Source of the DNA: Siphonodentalium dalli
Taxonomy: Eukaryota > Mollusca > Scaphopoda > Gadilida > Siphonodentaliidae
DNA: 64,000 nt
Direction of reading: 5' to 3'
NCBI GenBank assembly: GCA_032622095.1
Contig: CP136061.1
Coordinates: 85,720,324-85,784,323 of the forward strand
Shown: piece by piece, positions 43,426 through 54,800 of the stretch
How the letters are laid out: each line of letters starts with the position of its first letter
How positions within the stretch are numbered: position 1 is the stretch's first letter
The notes under the pieces: model-generated
Databases searched by the model: none
What the model was told of the DNA's origin: nothing
What the model saw: the letters and a program-made list of their open reading frames with translations, nothing else
Translations under genes and position numbers: made by a program

Positions 43426-44256
43426 CGAAGACAACTATAATCAACCTATATAACCACACTACTCACGCCTATCATTCACGAAGACAACTGTAATCAACCT
43501 ATATAACAACACTACTCACGCCTATCATCCACGAAGACAACTATAATCAACATATATAACAACACTACTCACGCCTATCCCCCACGAAGACAACTATAAT
43601 AGGCGTGAGGAGTGTGGTTATATATGTTGATTATAGTTGTCTTCGTGGATGATAGGCGTGAGTAGTGTGGTTATATATGTTGATTATAGTTGTCTTCGTG
43701 GATGATAGGCGTGAGTAGTGTGGTTATATAGGTTGATTATAGTTGTCTTCGAGGATGATAGGCGTGAGTAGTGTGGTTATATATGTTGATTATAGTTGTC
43801 TTCGTGGATGATAGGCGTGAGTTGTGTGGTTATATATGTTGATTATAGTTGTCTTCGTGGATGATAGGCGTGGGTAGTGTGGTTATATAGGTTGATTACA
43901 GTTGTCTTCGTGGATAGGCGTGGGTAGTGTTGTTATATATGTTGATTACAGTTGTCTTCGTGGATGATAGGCGTGAGTAGTGTGGTTATATGGGTTGATT
44001 ACAGTTGTCATCGAGGATGATAGGCGTGAGTAGTGTGGTTATATAGGTTGATTATAGTTTCTTCGTGGGGGATAGGCGTGAGTAGCTTCGTGGGGGATAG
44101 GCGTGAGTAGTGTTGTTATATATGTTGATTATACATGTAGTTGTCTTCGTGGATGATAGGCGTGAGTAGTGTTGTTATATAGGTTGATTACAGTTGTCTT
44201 CGTGAATTATAGGCGTGAGTAGTGTGGTTATATAGGTTGATTATAGTTGTCTTCGT
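43426..44256. repeat. 53-bp minisatellite core of the palindrome, array A3
   Basis: About 3 inverted units (43426-43602) are followed by about 12 forward units (43603-44256). The orientation switches at ..ACAACTATAAT|AGGCGTGAGG... The core is asymmetric although the arms are symmetric. Confidence 0.9.
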
Positions 44257-45589
44257 GGATTAAATTTAAATATGTTTATATATCAAACTTATAGATATGT
44301 GCACACAGTTTTAACGAATCCAACGCGAAATAAGTGGTTATATGTAAGCATTCTAGTTGCTGAAACCTCAATATTTGGCAAGTTTATTTAAGCCATTGGC
44401 AACCGAGCAACTTTGTGTGATTATTATTTTAAAGCATAAAACCTACTTATTGAAGTGCACATATTGTCAGTTCTCCACATGAAAATCCTACGGGGATCTA
44501 TGGTGGGGCCATTACTATATTAAGTGTTATCTAAACAAACACAAATTGCTACTAAATAAAACAAAATACTACAAAATAAGCCTTGATATTTTCTGATGAA
44601 TATATAATAAAAATGACTGGTATAAATATTCCTTTGGTAAGCATAGCATAATCAAAAAAATCTCAATGTTTATACAGTGTTTCCTTGAATTAAACAGAGA
44701 AATGGTGAACCCCCAAAATATTTCCAGGAAACACACTACATGTTTTGGGAAAACCGGGGTCAACATCTTGTGTGGCAGGAGAACATTGGGGTAATTTCCA
44801 CCTTTTGGTCACTGCTTGATGACATCACATTCATCAGCTGTCATACCACATGTTCAACATGGCAGTCCATTTTAGGAATTGGAAATAATGTTTTTATTTC
44901 GGATTACGCTATCCTTACCAGATAGCACGGCTACGTTGGTCCGACGTTGGGCAACCAATGTTGTGCCAACGTTGTGTTTTACCGCTGGTTTAACGTTGGC
45001 CCGACGTTGAAAACGTAACACACAAAGCGATATGTGAGGTTAGTAAGTGCGTTAGATGTCGACGTTGGACCAATGTTGACCCAACGTTGGTCGCAGTGCA
45101 GAGAAATCTGTCGATTACGTCGCAGCGTAATTGTAACGTCATTCTTAACAGGTCGCGTGTTTCTTGTTCAAATAACGTTCTGGTTTATTGACTGAATTTG
45201 CATTTGATTTTGGGCGATCATTCTCATTTAATGGATTATTATTTGGATAATGCACCACCTAACGTCATCACCAGCTATGGGCTCGAAGAAGTTCCGGTAA
45301 GTACTTTAGTTCAGAATATCGTGTCGAATAACTTGAATTTCAACGATAAGCGTGCGTCGTCGGATTGATTTCCGACACAAGCAACTTAAAGTTTGAATTT
45401 GAAGTTTAACCCTTCAATTCTTAGAAACGAAAACAAAATTGTGTCAGTTTCGTGTGATGGCATTTTAATTACTACCTAAATTTCACGATCCATGTATGGT
45501 GATGCATGGATTTAGGGACATGGCGGCAGGAATAGTTCAATCATGAACGTAGTGCGCTGGGATAGATATGGCAAGAAACGTGAGCAAAA

Positions 45590-47618
45590 CGTTGTGTCAA
45601 TGTTCAAATGACTGGAGCTGTTGGAAGGAAGTTATGACGTTGTCACAATAATTATTTCAGCTGGAATGTAGTCGAATAGCAAACAAGAACGTTGTATTGA
45701 TCAATATTAGGATTTATGTCTTTGGTTGAGGTGAAATTTTGAATTGATGCCTCCCCCATAAACGACAAATGACTACAGGGACGTTGCCCTCAATGCCCTG
45801 TTTTAAACGCCACTTGTTCCTAAAACATAACATTGAACACGCCCCATTATTAGACATGACTTCAGCGCTGAAACATATACAGATACAGACAGCGCAAACA
45901 CAGTCGAGAGGCTTCAGCGCTGAAACATATACAGATACAGATGATTATTTGTCACCCCCTTTCGTTCAGTTGATATTACCCAACTTTTTAAAACTATCAG
46001 TTGGGTTCCCAGCTTTTGTAAAATTTATATTTGGGTACCCAGCTTTGTTAAATCAGACTTCAGTAGGCCTACCCATATGACTTGGCCTACATTTTTTCTC
46101 CGCTATTATTTTTAAACATCGTGACAAATATAGCCTAGGCCTGTATCAATTCATACAGTGATCACAAATTGAACAGGTTCATTTCACTGACGTCGTTCAC
46201 TAATTATATCACGCTCTGTTAGAGATTTCATAAAGTATACCCAACTAAAAATTTAAAAAAAGCTGGGTACCCAACTGAAATAAAAAAAAAAGCTGGGTAG
46301 CCCAGGTAGCCGACTGGGCGAAAAATGGTGACAACGACCATTTCAGCATTATTGCAGGGCCTATATTTCGGCGAGAATCCAAACCTAGATTCTCGTAAAT
46401 ATTCTCGCAAATTACCCTGGATTCTCGTGAAAAAGTATGTATGGATTCTCGCAAAATCAGATGAAATATATACCCTGTATTGGGTAGGGTAATTTTAAAT
46501 GTTGGCGACATGCACAACTTTTGGCGTTTTTAATCAATATACATATACATTACCCATCCCATACTTTGTCTGAGGTATTCCTATCAATTATTTACTTGGA
46601 TTCAACGGATTGGGGCTCATACAGTTACCAACTAAAATAGTTTGTTGTTCTAACTTCTAACCAGTAGACTTAGAGCAGTTTAGCAGAAGGGCGGACTGCT
46701 ATCAACATGCTGTTGTCACCACCCCCCCCCCCTGTCCGCACGACCCCATGACAGTAAGGATTTCAGGTCTGTGACAATTTGGGTTGTAATAAATATGGCC
46801 ATATTTGTAAATAAAATGGATGTGGCGACAGGGGGTTGAACTTTGAGGTGTTACTGGAATTCTCAATATTAAACACAAATTAATTTCGTGTCAGTCATGA
46901 AATGCCTAACTTTTGAACATTTTGGTCAAAGTGAAAGGGTGGGACAACCTTGCCCACATATCTCTGGCAGTAAGAATCAAATTGCCCACTTTAGGAGGAT
47001 GTGGCTTAGAACAAATAATTAGGGTGTCGGATCGCAATATTGATGAGGTATCACCCCTCCCCTTAAACTGTTCAACATTTTGAATTTTCGATAACTTTAT
47101 AAGTTGAATATCTTAGGCTAAACTGTTTGAGATCATTTCTATACTCAATCGATAGTTTACATTTTCAAATATCTAATAAATATCATGGCAGCCATGGAAT
47201 GCCAACTGTTGAACTTTTTGTCATTATTATGGGGTTAGCTAATTTCAAGATTTGGAATGTTTTTGAGATCGTCTGGATAGTTTAAGTTCTCAACTTTATG
47301 ATATTTTGAGTACATTATATTATTTTCTACAAATTGTATTATATAGCTATCTAAATGGTCATGCACGTGTTCGAATTTCAAACTCAGTATCGAAGGGAGA
47401 GCAATTGAAACTTAGTCAAGTTTGGAAAACAGATTGGTTCGCGGGTTATTGCAATTTATGACCTCAACCAACGAAGGCTCTCTGTCCAAGTCCATGACAT
47501 ATTACCCCCCACCTGTTCTCAACCACCCTCCCCGTTCTGTATATTCAATCCGATTTGTCACCAAATGCTGACTTCAATAAATTTTATAATAAAGCATGTT
47601 TTCAAATAGCTGTTTCAT
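45590..47618. other. non-coding with small repeats, no gene recognised
   Basis: Contains a short duplication TTCAGCGCTGAAACATATAC (about 45861 and 45910), inverted GGGTACCCAGCTTT motifs (about 46035 and 46257), a GGATTCTCG repeat near 46390-46455 and a C-run near 46722. Open frames overlapping these motifs look like by-products. Confidence 0.4.
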
Positions 47619-47745
47619 CACAGGAGCCTGGAATTTGGCCAAAAACCCTCTTTTATTGGCGGAACCAGCACCCGGGACCGCAGGTCGGTCCCGGTGGTGG
47701 TTCCGCCAATAAAAGGGGGCTTTTGATCAAATTCCAAGCTCCTGT
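47619..47745. repeat. 127-bp hairpin
   Basis: ACAGGAGCCTGGAATTTG and GGAACCAGCACCCGGGACC pair with their complements over a short loop near 47682. MITE-like. Confidence 0.8.
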
Positions 47746-49479
47746 GGTTGGCCTAGTTAGCATGTTTGAGCCGTGACAAATTGGTTGATTGAGACCAACC
47801 GACGTCGGTGTTATCAGCACATACATATACTCAAGTCCATCAAACTATGCATTGGGGTAACGTTATTCTCCGTTTCTTTCAGGACTTCTTAAAATCTACA
47901 TGTTATCCTGTTTCTGGAAATTTTGTGTATAAGCTATGTTGCTACAAGCGGATTCGATCGATGTCTACTCGTCTGTCGAAACCATCAACGGCTTGCAAGA
48001 CATGGAGATAGTAACTTACACGCACCAGTATTCCAGCATGGTCTATATTGTGTTGCATATCGTTATATTGTGAATAGTATTGCACGCCTGACACCAACGC
48101 GACCGACAGAACACCATGTACGACATAAATTCATCAGCTTATAGTTATTCACTTTGATGGAAATTCTTACTCGTCCTGTGTTGTGGATTCAATTAGATGC
48201 CAAAATTCGGCATGCATCGGTGTGTCAATAATCGGCATTGAAAGGATGTGAGTTCTTCTTGTTGTTGCAGTTACATCAGTAATTAATCATAACGATAACC
48301 CATGCAGGTGGGTAAATTTCAGATATTCAAGGAGGTGAATATAACATGTTTTCTCTCGGGATATGATTTCTTCAGAAGGATTGTCAATCTATATATACGA
48401 AACAGTTGCTTCATACAAGCCAAAGTCCTGCATACATATACCCATGAGCCACGAGAACACTGAATCCAGTTCATGACACATCATGAAAATATTATATTTG
48501 ATATAATATGTTGGGTTTCTATACATAAATTAATTTTTATGGATCCACGAGTTTAATTTCTCCCAGATAAATCATCCCAACATATACAAGAAGCGTCATA
48601 CGTATATGTGCATAGATACAAATAAGCTGTGTAATTGCTCATTTCATAATATGTTTACAGATAAAATTAATTGGCATATTGAATGCATATACCCAGAACA
48701 GTATCATGGACGGCGTGCAAAAACGCGATATTCTTTCTGACGTGACATGTTCTATCACCATGCACGACGTTCCCTTTAAATATATAACACTAACAGGTTA
48801 GCCCGCCACTGGCGGCATTCGTCCCATGTCTTTGTTCGAAAAAGCAATTGCAACAGGTTCCGAGACAGTTGTGCTGCATTTGTACCAAATTTCGTCAGAA
48901 ACATTATTTTGTTTTTATTTATTTTGTTTTTTAAATTTAATATATTTTTTTTCTGAATTGTTTTTTTATTTTTAATTTTTTTTAATTTTAAATTGTTTTA
49001 ATAAAAAATTTTGTTTCTGGCGGAAAAATTTACCCGTAACCCGTAGAAATCCCCCCTTCCTGGGAACGACAGACAACGCTCGAGCGATAACATTGCATTG
49101 AATTGAAAACAAACGCTTCCCGTCGTGAAATGTCTCTGCATAATATTTCGAGCGACAGGCTACAGACTCCCGTCATACAGATAAGTAGATAGCGAATACG
49201 ACGCTCTTTATATAGACACTGCGGAAAACGAACGCTCTTTATATATGAACGCTATTAACCCCGAAGTGCCGATTGCGGTGATTTGGGATTGGAGAAACGG
49301 TGCTCTGAGCTTCTCCAAAACGCGACCACGGCCGTGTCGGTGGGATTTTACACTTACATACGAAATTTGAGCTCAATCTGAACACGCGTTTTGGATTCCA
49401 TGAAGTACACATATCCACATATACACACATATATACGGAAGTCTCAAATTATATAGTAGACTAGCAGGTTAGCCCGCCA
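47746..49479. other. non-coding; T-rich tract and retroelement-tail fragments
   Basis: There is a T/A-rich low-complexity tract at about 48905-49010. 'AGGTTAGCCCGCCACTGGCGG' at 48796 and 'AGGTTAGCCCGCCACCGGCG' at 49466 open two similar units. 49360-49430 resembles a retroelement 3' end (GAAGTACACATATCCACATA). No gene recognised. Confidence 0.4.
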
Positions 49480-49810
49480 CCGGCGGCTTGTCCGAAACAT
49501 GACATTTTTATATATATTTTTTTAATTTGTACCCGGTAGCTCCACCAGTTTCCGAGATCTGGTCTGCGCATGAAAATTTGTACCCGGCGCAAGATACATT
49601 CACATGCCAAATTTCAAGTCGATAGCTCCACCCGTTTCCGAGATCTCGTCTGCGCATGCGCTGCACGGGTGTCGCACGGGCTCGCCAATACGACAACGAC
49701 CACCGCCTGGTCAAACTACACACACGTACCAAGTTTCGCCCCGATCGGTCTAGAATCGTAGATTTGTATGAAGTACAACACACACACACAAACATAAATA
49801 TATAAGAGAG
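49480..49810 (+). repeat. RTE-like retroelement 3' region
   Basis: Repeated AGCTCCACCxGTTTCCGAGA (about 49541 and 49622), CATGCCAAATTTCAAGTCGA, ACCAAGTTTCGCCCCGATCG and a GAAGTACAACACACACACAC tail ending AATATATAAGAGAG fit the 3' end of an RTE-type LINE or derived SINE. There is no coding remnant. Confidence 0.5.
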
Positions 49811-50539
49811 ATATGTAAATTAGATAGATTGTATCAAAATATATAGGAGAGATATGTAAATGATCTACACACCCTTACTGGTGTTTGTCAAAGTTTAGTG
49901 GGGTATATCAATACTCATTCACGATCATATCATTGAGGTCCGGAGGGTGTGGGCTATCTCTCGAATACAAGGAGTTCTCAAAATATATAGAAGAGAAGAT
50001 TACTGGTAGTAAACGAGCAATTACTAGGTTTAATTTAATCATATGTACTTTGGGCCGTTTCAAATTTTGCACATCCACATCAGATCATCCTCCAGAATAA
50101 TGATGTTCGAAGAAGATATAACCTGACTAAAATTTAAAGCCACATATAATGTTTGAATATTTGTTCCCCAACATTATCGAGAGCACAAAATCGCAAAATG
50201 AGAGCAGAATTGAGCTGAAATAAACATTTCTGGATGGTAAAGGAATATATGAGCTAACAAAAAATATGTAGCGCTTTCGATAACTTTATTTTCTTTAGAG
50301 TGAGTGGATGGTCAAGATTCTTAAAATCAACAACTAATAGCATGTGATTTTGTCTTTATTTAAATCGGCAGACATTTTTTTCTATATGTTTCATTTCTTC
50401 GAGTTTTATACTTGTGAATTTAAATAATATTTCCAATTATAATACTTTGAAGTTGCAAACATTATGTGGAACTTTGTATGTATAAATTGGTATGTTGTAT
50501 CTCAGCGGATGTTAATGTTATAAAGACGCCCTGATGTGA
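49811..50539. other. non-coding, nothing recognised
   Basis: A duplicated AGGAGAGATATGTAAAT phrase (49806 and 49844) and AT-rich sequence. No gene seen. Confidence 0.35.
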
Positions 50540-50999
50540 GGGGAATCGCTCCAACGAATGGAGCATCGATCCGTTCTATCGTTGGACCAACGTTCGGCCA
50601 ACGTCATTTCTATCGTTGGGCCAAGGTTGCAATCCAACGTTGGGCCAACTATGGCTGTTGCCGCTGGCTCGACGTCGGATCCCGTCGTCGACTCGACGGT
50701 GGTTCGACGTCGAGCCGACGTTTCGTGTGCCGTTGGGCACCCGACGTTGAAACGACGTCGAACCAACGGTATTTATCTACCATTAATACGTTGGGCCAAC
50801 GTTGGCCCAACGTCGTATTAATAGTAGAATACACCGTTGGTTCGACGTCGTTTCAACGTCGGGTGCCCGACGGCGCGCCAACGTCGGCTCGACGTCGAGA
50901 CAGCGCAACAGCCATAGTTGGCCCAACGTTGGATTCCAACGTTGGCCCAACGATAGAAATGACGTTGTCCCAACGTTGGCCCAACGTGTGTGTGCTATC
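50540..50999. mobile_element. CAACGTTGGCCCAACG palindromic non-autonomous transposon
   Basis: An imperfect inverted repeat centred near 50806 (ACGTTGGGCCAACGTTGGCC). Arms are built from many CAACGTTGG and TCGACGTCG submotifs and include CAACAGCCATAGTTGGCCC and its counterpart near 50645. The right end is GTGCTATCTGG. The densely palindromic frames on both strands here are not genes. Superfamily not assigned. Confidence 0.7.
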
Positions 51000-51184
51000 T
51001 GGGTACCAAAGGTAAACTTATATCAAGGCTTATTTTGTTGATATTTTGTGTTATTTGGTAGTAATTTATGTTGGTTTAGATAACAATCAGCAGGCCAATT
51101 GAGACGACCAGCCGCTAAAATTGGCAGTTTGGTATATTTGGCATTTAGCGGCCAAATGTCTAATTGTCATTGTAAATCACCAAA
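51000..51184. repeat. dispersed TCAAGGCTTATTTTGT repeat downstream of NXPE-like exon copy 2
   Basis: TCAAGGCTTATTTTGTTGAT to TTTAGATAA recurs at about 32498-32560, 43102-43170 and, inverted, 44510-44585. At 51100-51150 and 32578-32625 a small palindrome GCCGCTAAAATTGGCAG follows. It marks the downstream edge of both exon copies. Confidence 0.7.
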
Positions 51185-51729
51185 CTATGCGCACTCTCTG
51201 TTTAAGAAATGTTGGAGTAGAATGTCCAATTTCTGTAGATTCCCACCTACAGAAGTATGAATACCATCACATGCGATAGTTTGATCCATGATAGAGTACA
51301 TATCAAGCCACGCCCAGGGGGTCTTCTTCAAGTAGGATCTTATAGCGTGGTTATATTTAAGAATTTGTTCCGCTGAACGATGATCATTGCCATAATGATA
51401 ACGTTGTCTCTGTCCAATCCTGTGAGCGCCGATCCACATCACCCGCGGCCACGTTGAATTCCCCATTTCCGACATTGCCTTCGAAATAAACTCCTTAATT
51501 ACGAGTTCGCCATTGAACCTAGGTTGTATCCCGTGCACGATTGTGATATAGTCACCTGTTCGCCCAGAAGCTTCATGGATAGCATTTTTGAGGAAAGTTG
51601 GTTCCAAATTAAATTGTTGATGATAATCGATACTTAAGTTCCCGTCACATATCCGCATCTTACTCGTTTGATTTAACATCATCATTGGTTTTTCGATGGA
51701 GATCGCCTTTAAGCCCATACAACCTTTAT
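51185..51729 (-). pseudogene. NXPE/PC-esterase-like C-terminal exon, copy 2, early stop
   Basis: Near-identical to 32640-33199, with the same acceptor (CACTTCTTCCAG| at 51731-51730) and split codon. A CAG to TAG change ends the protein six codons early, just after the conserved final Cys (LNRECA). The DGIH pair is kept. Differences cluster in one short stretch around 51375-51410 (HYGNDHRSAEQ in place of HYAALQSPER, one residue longer), which is unusual given the identity on either side. The early stop removes little, so function may be kept; I call it a pseudogene only tentatively. Upstream in the intron is a ~5.4-kb minisatellite array. Confidence 0.55.
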
Positions 51730-51872
51730 CTGGAAGAAGTGAACAGAAAAATGTTTATGGACGTTCGACCCTAATTTGTATTAGTTACGGACCGACAGTT
51801 GCGCTGTTATTTTAGGTCGAGTGAACTCCTGGACCGTGCGTAATAATGACCATGTGCGGTTAATTAGGTTAA

Positions 51873-54800
51873 TTATAGTTGTCTTCGTGGATGATAGGCG
51901 TGATCAGTGTGGTTAAATATGTTGATTACAGTTGTCTTCGTGGATGATAGGCGTGATCAGTGTGGTTGTATAGGTTGATTATAGTTTTCTTCGTGGATGA
52001 TAGGCGTGAGTAGTGTGTTATATAGGTTAATTAGAGTTGTCTTCGTGGATGATAGGCGTGGGTAGTGTCGTTATATAGGTTGATTACAGTTGTATTCGTG
52101 GATGATAGGCGTGAGTAGTGTGGTTATATATGTTGATTATAGTTGTCTTCGTGGATGATAGGCGCGAGTAGTGTGGTTATATAGGTTGATTATAGTTGTC
52201 TTCCTGAATGATAGGCGTGAGTAGTGTCGTTATATAGGTTGATTACAGTTGTATTCGTGGATGACAGACGTGAGTAGTGTGGATATATATGTTGATTATA
52301 GTTGTATTCGTGGATGACATGCGTGAGTAGAATGGCTATATATGTTGATTCTAGTTGTCTTCGCGGATGATAGGCGTGAGCAGTGTGGTCATATATCTTG
52401 ATTATAGTTGTCTTCGTGGATGATTGGCGTGAGTAGTGTGGTTATATATGTTGATTATAGTTGTCTTCGTGGATGATAGGCGTGAGTAGTGTGGTTATAT
52501 ATGTTGATTATAGTTGTTTTCGTGGATGATAGGCGTGAGTAGTGTCGTTATATAGGTTGATTACAGTTTTATTCGTGGATGACAGGCGTGAGTAGTGTGG
52601 TTATATATGTTGATTATAGTTGTATTCGTGGATGACAGGCGTGATCAGTGTGGTTATATATGTTGATTATAGTTGTTTTCGTCGACGATAGGCGTGAGTA
52701 GTGTGGTTATATATGTTGATTATAGTTGTCTTCGTGGATGATAGGCGTGAGTAGTGTGGTTATATATGTTGATTATAGTTGTCTTCGTGGATGATAGGCG
52801 TGATAAGTGTGGTTATATATGTTGACACAGTTGTCTTCGTGGATGATAGGCGTGAGTAGTGTGGTTATATATGTTGATTATAGTTGTCTTCGTGGACGAT
52901 AGGCGTGAGTAGTGTGGTTATATATGTTGATTATAGTTGTCTTCGTGGATGATAGGCGTGAGTAGTGTGGTTATATATGTTGATTATAGTTGTCTTCGTG
53001 GATGATAGGCGTGAGTAGTGTGGTTATATATGTTGATTATAGTTGTCTTCGTGGATGATAGGCGTGAGTAGTGTGGTTATATATGTTGATTATAGTTGTC
53101 TTCGTGGATGATACGCGTGAGTAGTGTGGTTATATATGTTGATTATAGTTGTATTCTTGGATGATACGCGTGAGTAGTGTGGTTATATAGGTTGATTATA
53201 GTTGTATTCTTGGATGATACCCGTGAGTAGTGTGGTTATATATATGTTGATTATAGTTGTCTTCGTGGATGATAGGCGTGATAAGTGTGGTTATATAGCT
53301 TGATTATAGTTGTCTTCATGGATGATATGTGTGAGTAGTGTGGTTATATGGGTTGATTATAGTTGTCTTCGTGGATGATAGGCGTGCGTAGTGTGGTTAT
53401 ATATGTTGATTATAGTTGTCTTCGTGGATGATAGGCGTGAGTAGTGTGGTTATATAGGTTGACTATAGTTGTGTTCGCGGATGATAGGCGTGAGTAGTGT
53501 GGTCATCTAGGTTGATTACAGTTGTCTTCGTGGGTGAGAGTCGTGAGTAGTCTGGTTATATAGGTTGACTATAGTTGTGTTCGCGGATGATAGGCGTGAG
53601 TAGTGTGGTCATCTAGGTTGATTACAGTTGTCTTCGTGGATGATAGGCGTGAGTAGTGTGGTTATATATGTTGATTATAGTTGCCTTCGTAGAAGATAGG
53701 CGTGAGTAGTGTGGTTATATAGGTTGATTATAGTTGTCTTCGTGGATGATAGGCGTGAGTAGTGTGGTTATATATGTTGATTATAGTTGTCTTCGTGGAT
53801 GATAGGCGTGAGTAGTGTTGTTATATATGTTGATTATAGTTGTCTTCGTGGATGATAGGCGTGAGTAGTGTGGTTATATATGTTGATTATAGTTGTCTTC
53901 GTGGATGATACGCGTGAGTAGTGTGGTTATATATGTTGATTATAGTTGTCTTCGTGGATGATAGGCGTGAGTAGTGTGGTAATATATGTTGATTACAGTT
54001 GTCTTCGTGGATGATAGGCGTGAGTAGTGTGGTTATATATGTTGACTATAGTTGTGTTCGCGGATGATAGGCGTGAGTAGTGTGGTCATCTAGGTTGATT
54101 ACAGTTGTCTTCGTGGATGATAGGCGTGAGTAGTGTGGTTATATATGTTGACTATAGTTGTGTTCGCGGATGATACGCGTGAGTAGTGTGGTTATATATG
54201 TTGATTATAGTTGTCTTCGTGGATGATAGGCGTGAGTAGTGTGGTTATATAGGTTGATTACAGTTGTCTTCGTGGATGATAGGCGTGGGTAGTGTGGTTA
54301 TATATGTTGATTATAGTTGCCTTCGTAGAAGATAGGCGTGAGTAGTGTGCTTATATATGTTGATTATAGTTGCCTTCGTAGAAGATAGGCGTGAGTAGTG
54401 TGGTTATATATGTTGACTATAGTTGTGTTCGCGGATGATAGGCGTGAATAGTGTGGTTATATATGTTGATTATAGTTGCCTTCGTAGAAGATAGGCGTGA
54501 GTAGTGTGGTTATATAGGTTGATTATAGTTGTCTTCGTGGATGATAGGCGTGGGTAGTGTGGTTATATAGGTTGATTATAGTTGTCTTCGTGGATGATAG
54601 GCGTGAGTAGTGTGGTTATATATGATGATTATAGTTGTCTTCGTTGATGATATTCGTGAGTAGTGTTGTTATATAGGTTGATTACAGTTGTCTTCGTGGA
54701 TGATAGGCGTGAGTAGTGTGGTTATATATGTTGATTATAGTTGTCGTCGTAAATGATAGGCGTGAGTAGTAAAGTTATATATGTTGATTATAGTTGTCTT

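Larger units (their letters stand above)
42098..45589. repeat. 3.5-kb palindrome: 1.33-kb arms around a minisatellite core
   Basis: 42098-43425 and 44257-45589 are reverse complements with very few differences. One visible difference is about 8 extra bases in the right arm near 44484. Frames at 42921-43118(+) and 44569-44766(-), and at 42762-42947(-) and 44740-44925(+), are identical because of the symmetry. The outer ends read TTTTGCTCACGTTTCTTGCC. No clear target duplication was seen. Such similarity implies recent origin or ongoing gene conversion. Confidence 0.9.

Noticed and set aside
42762-44925. Pairs of identical small proteins on opposite strands
   Set aside because: They are mirror images forced by the palindrome, with no supporting features.
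45769-46517. Frames of 60-103 codons around GGGTACCCAGC motifs
   Set aside because: They read inverted and direct copies of short motifs. No recognisable protein on either strand.
50518-51041. Overlapping basic Arg-rich frames on both strands
   Set aside because: Produced by palindromic CAACGTTGG/TCGACGTCG motifs read in several frames.
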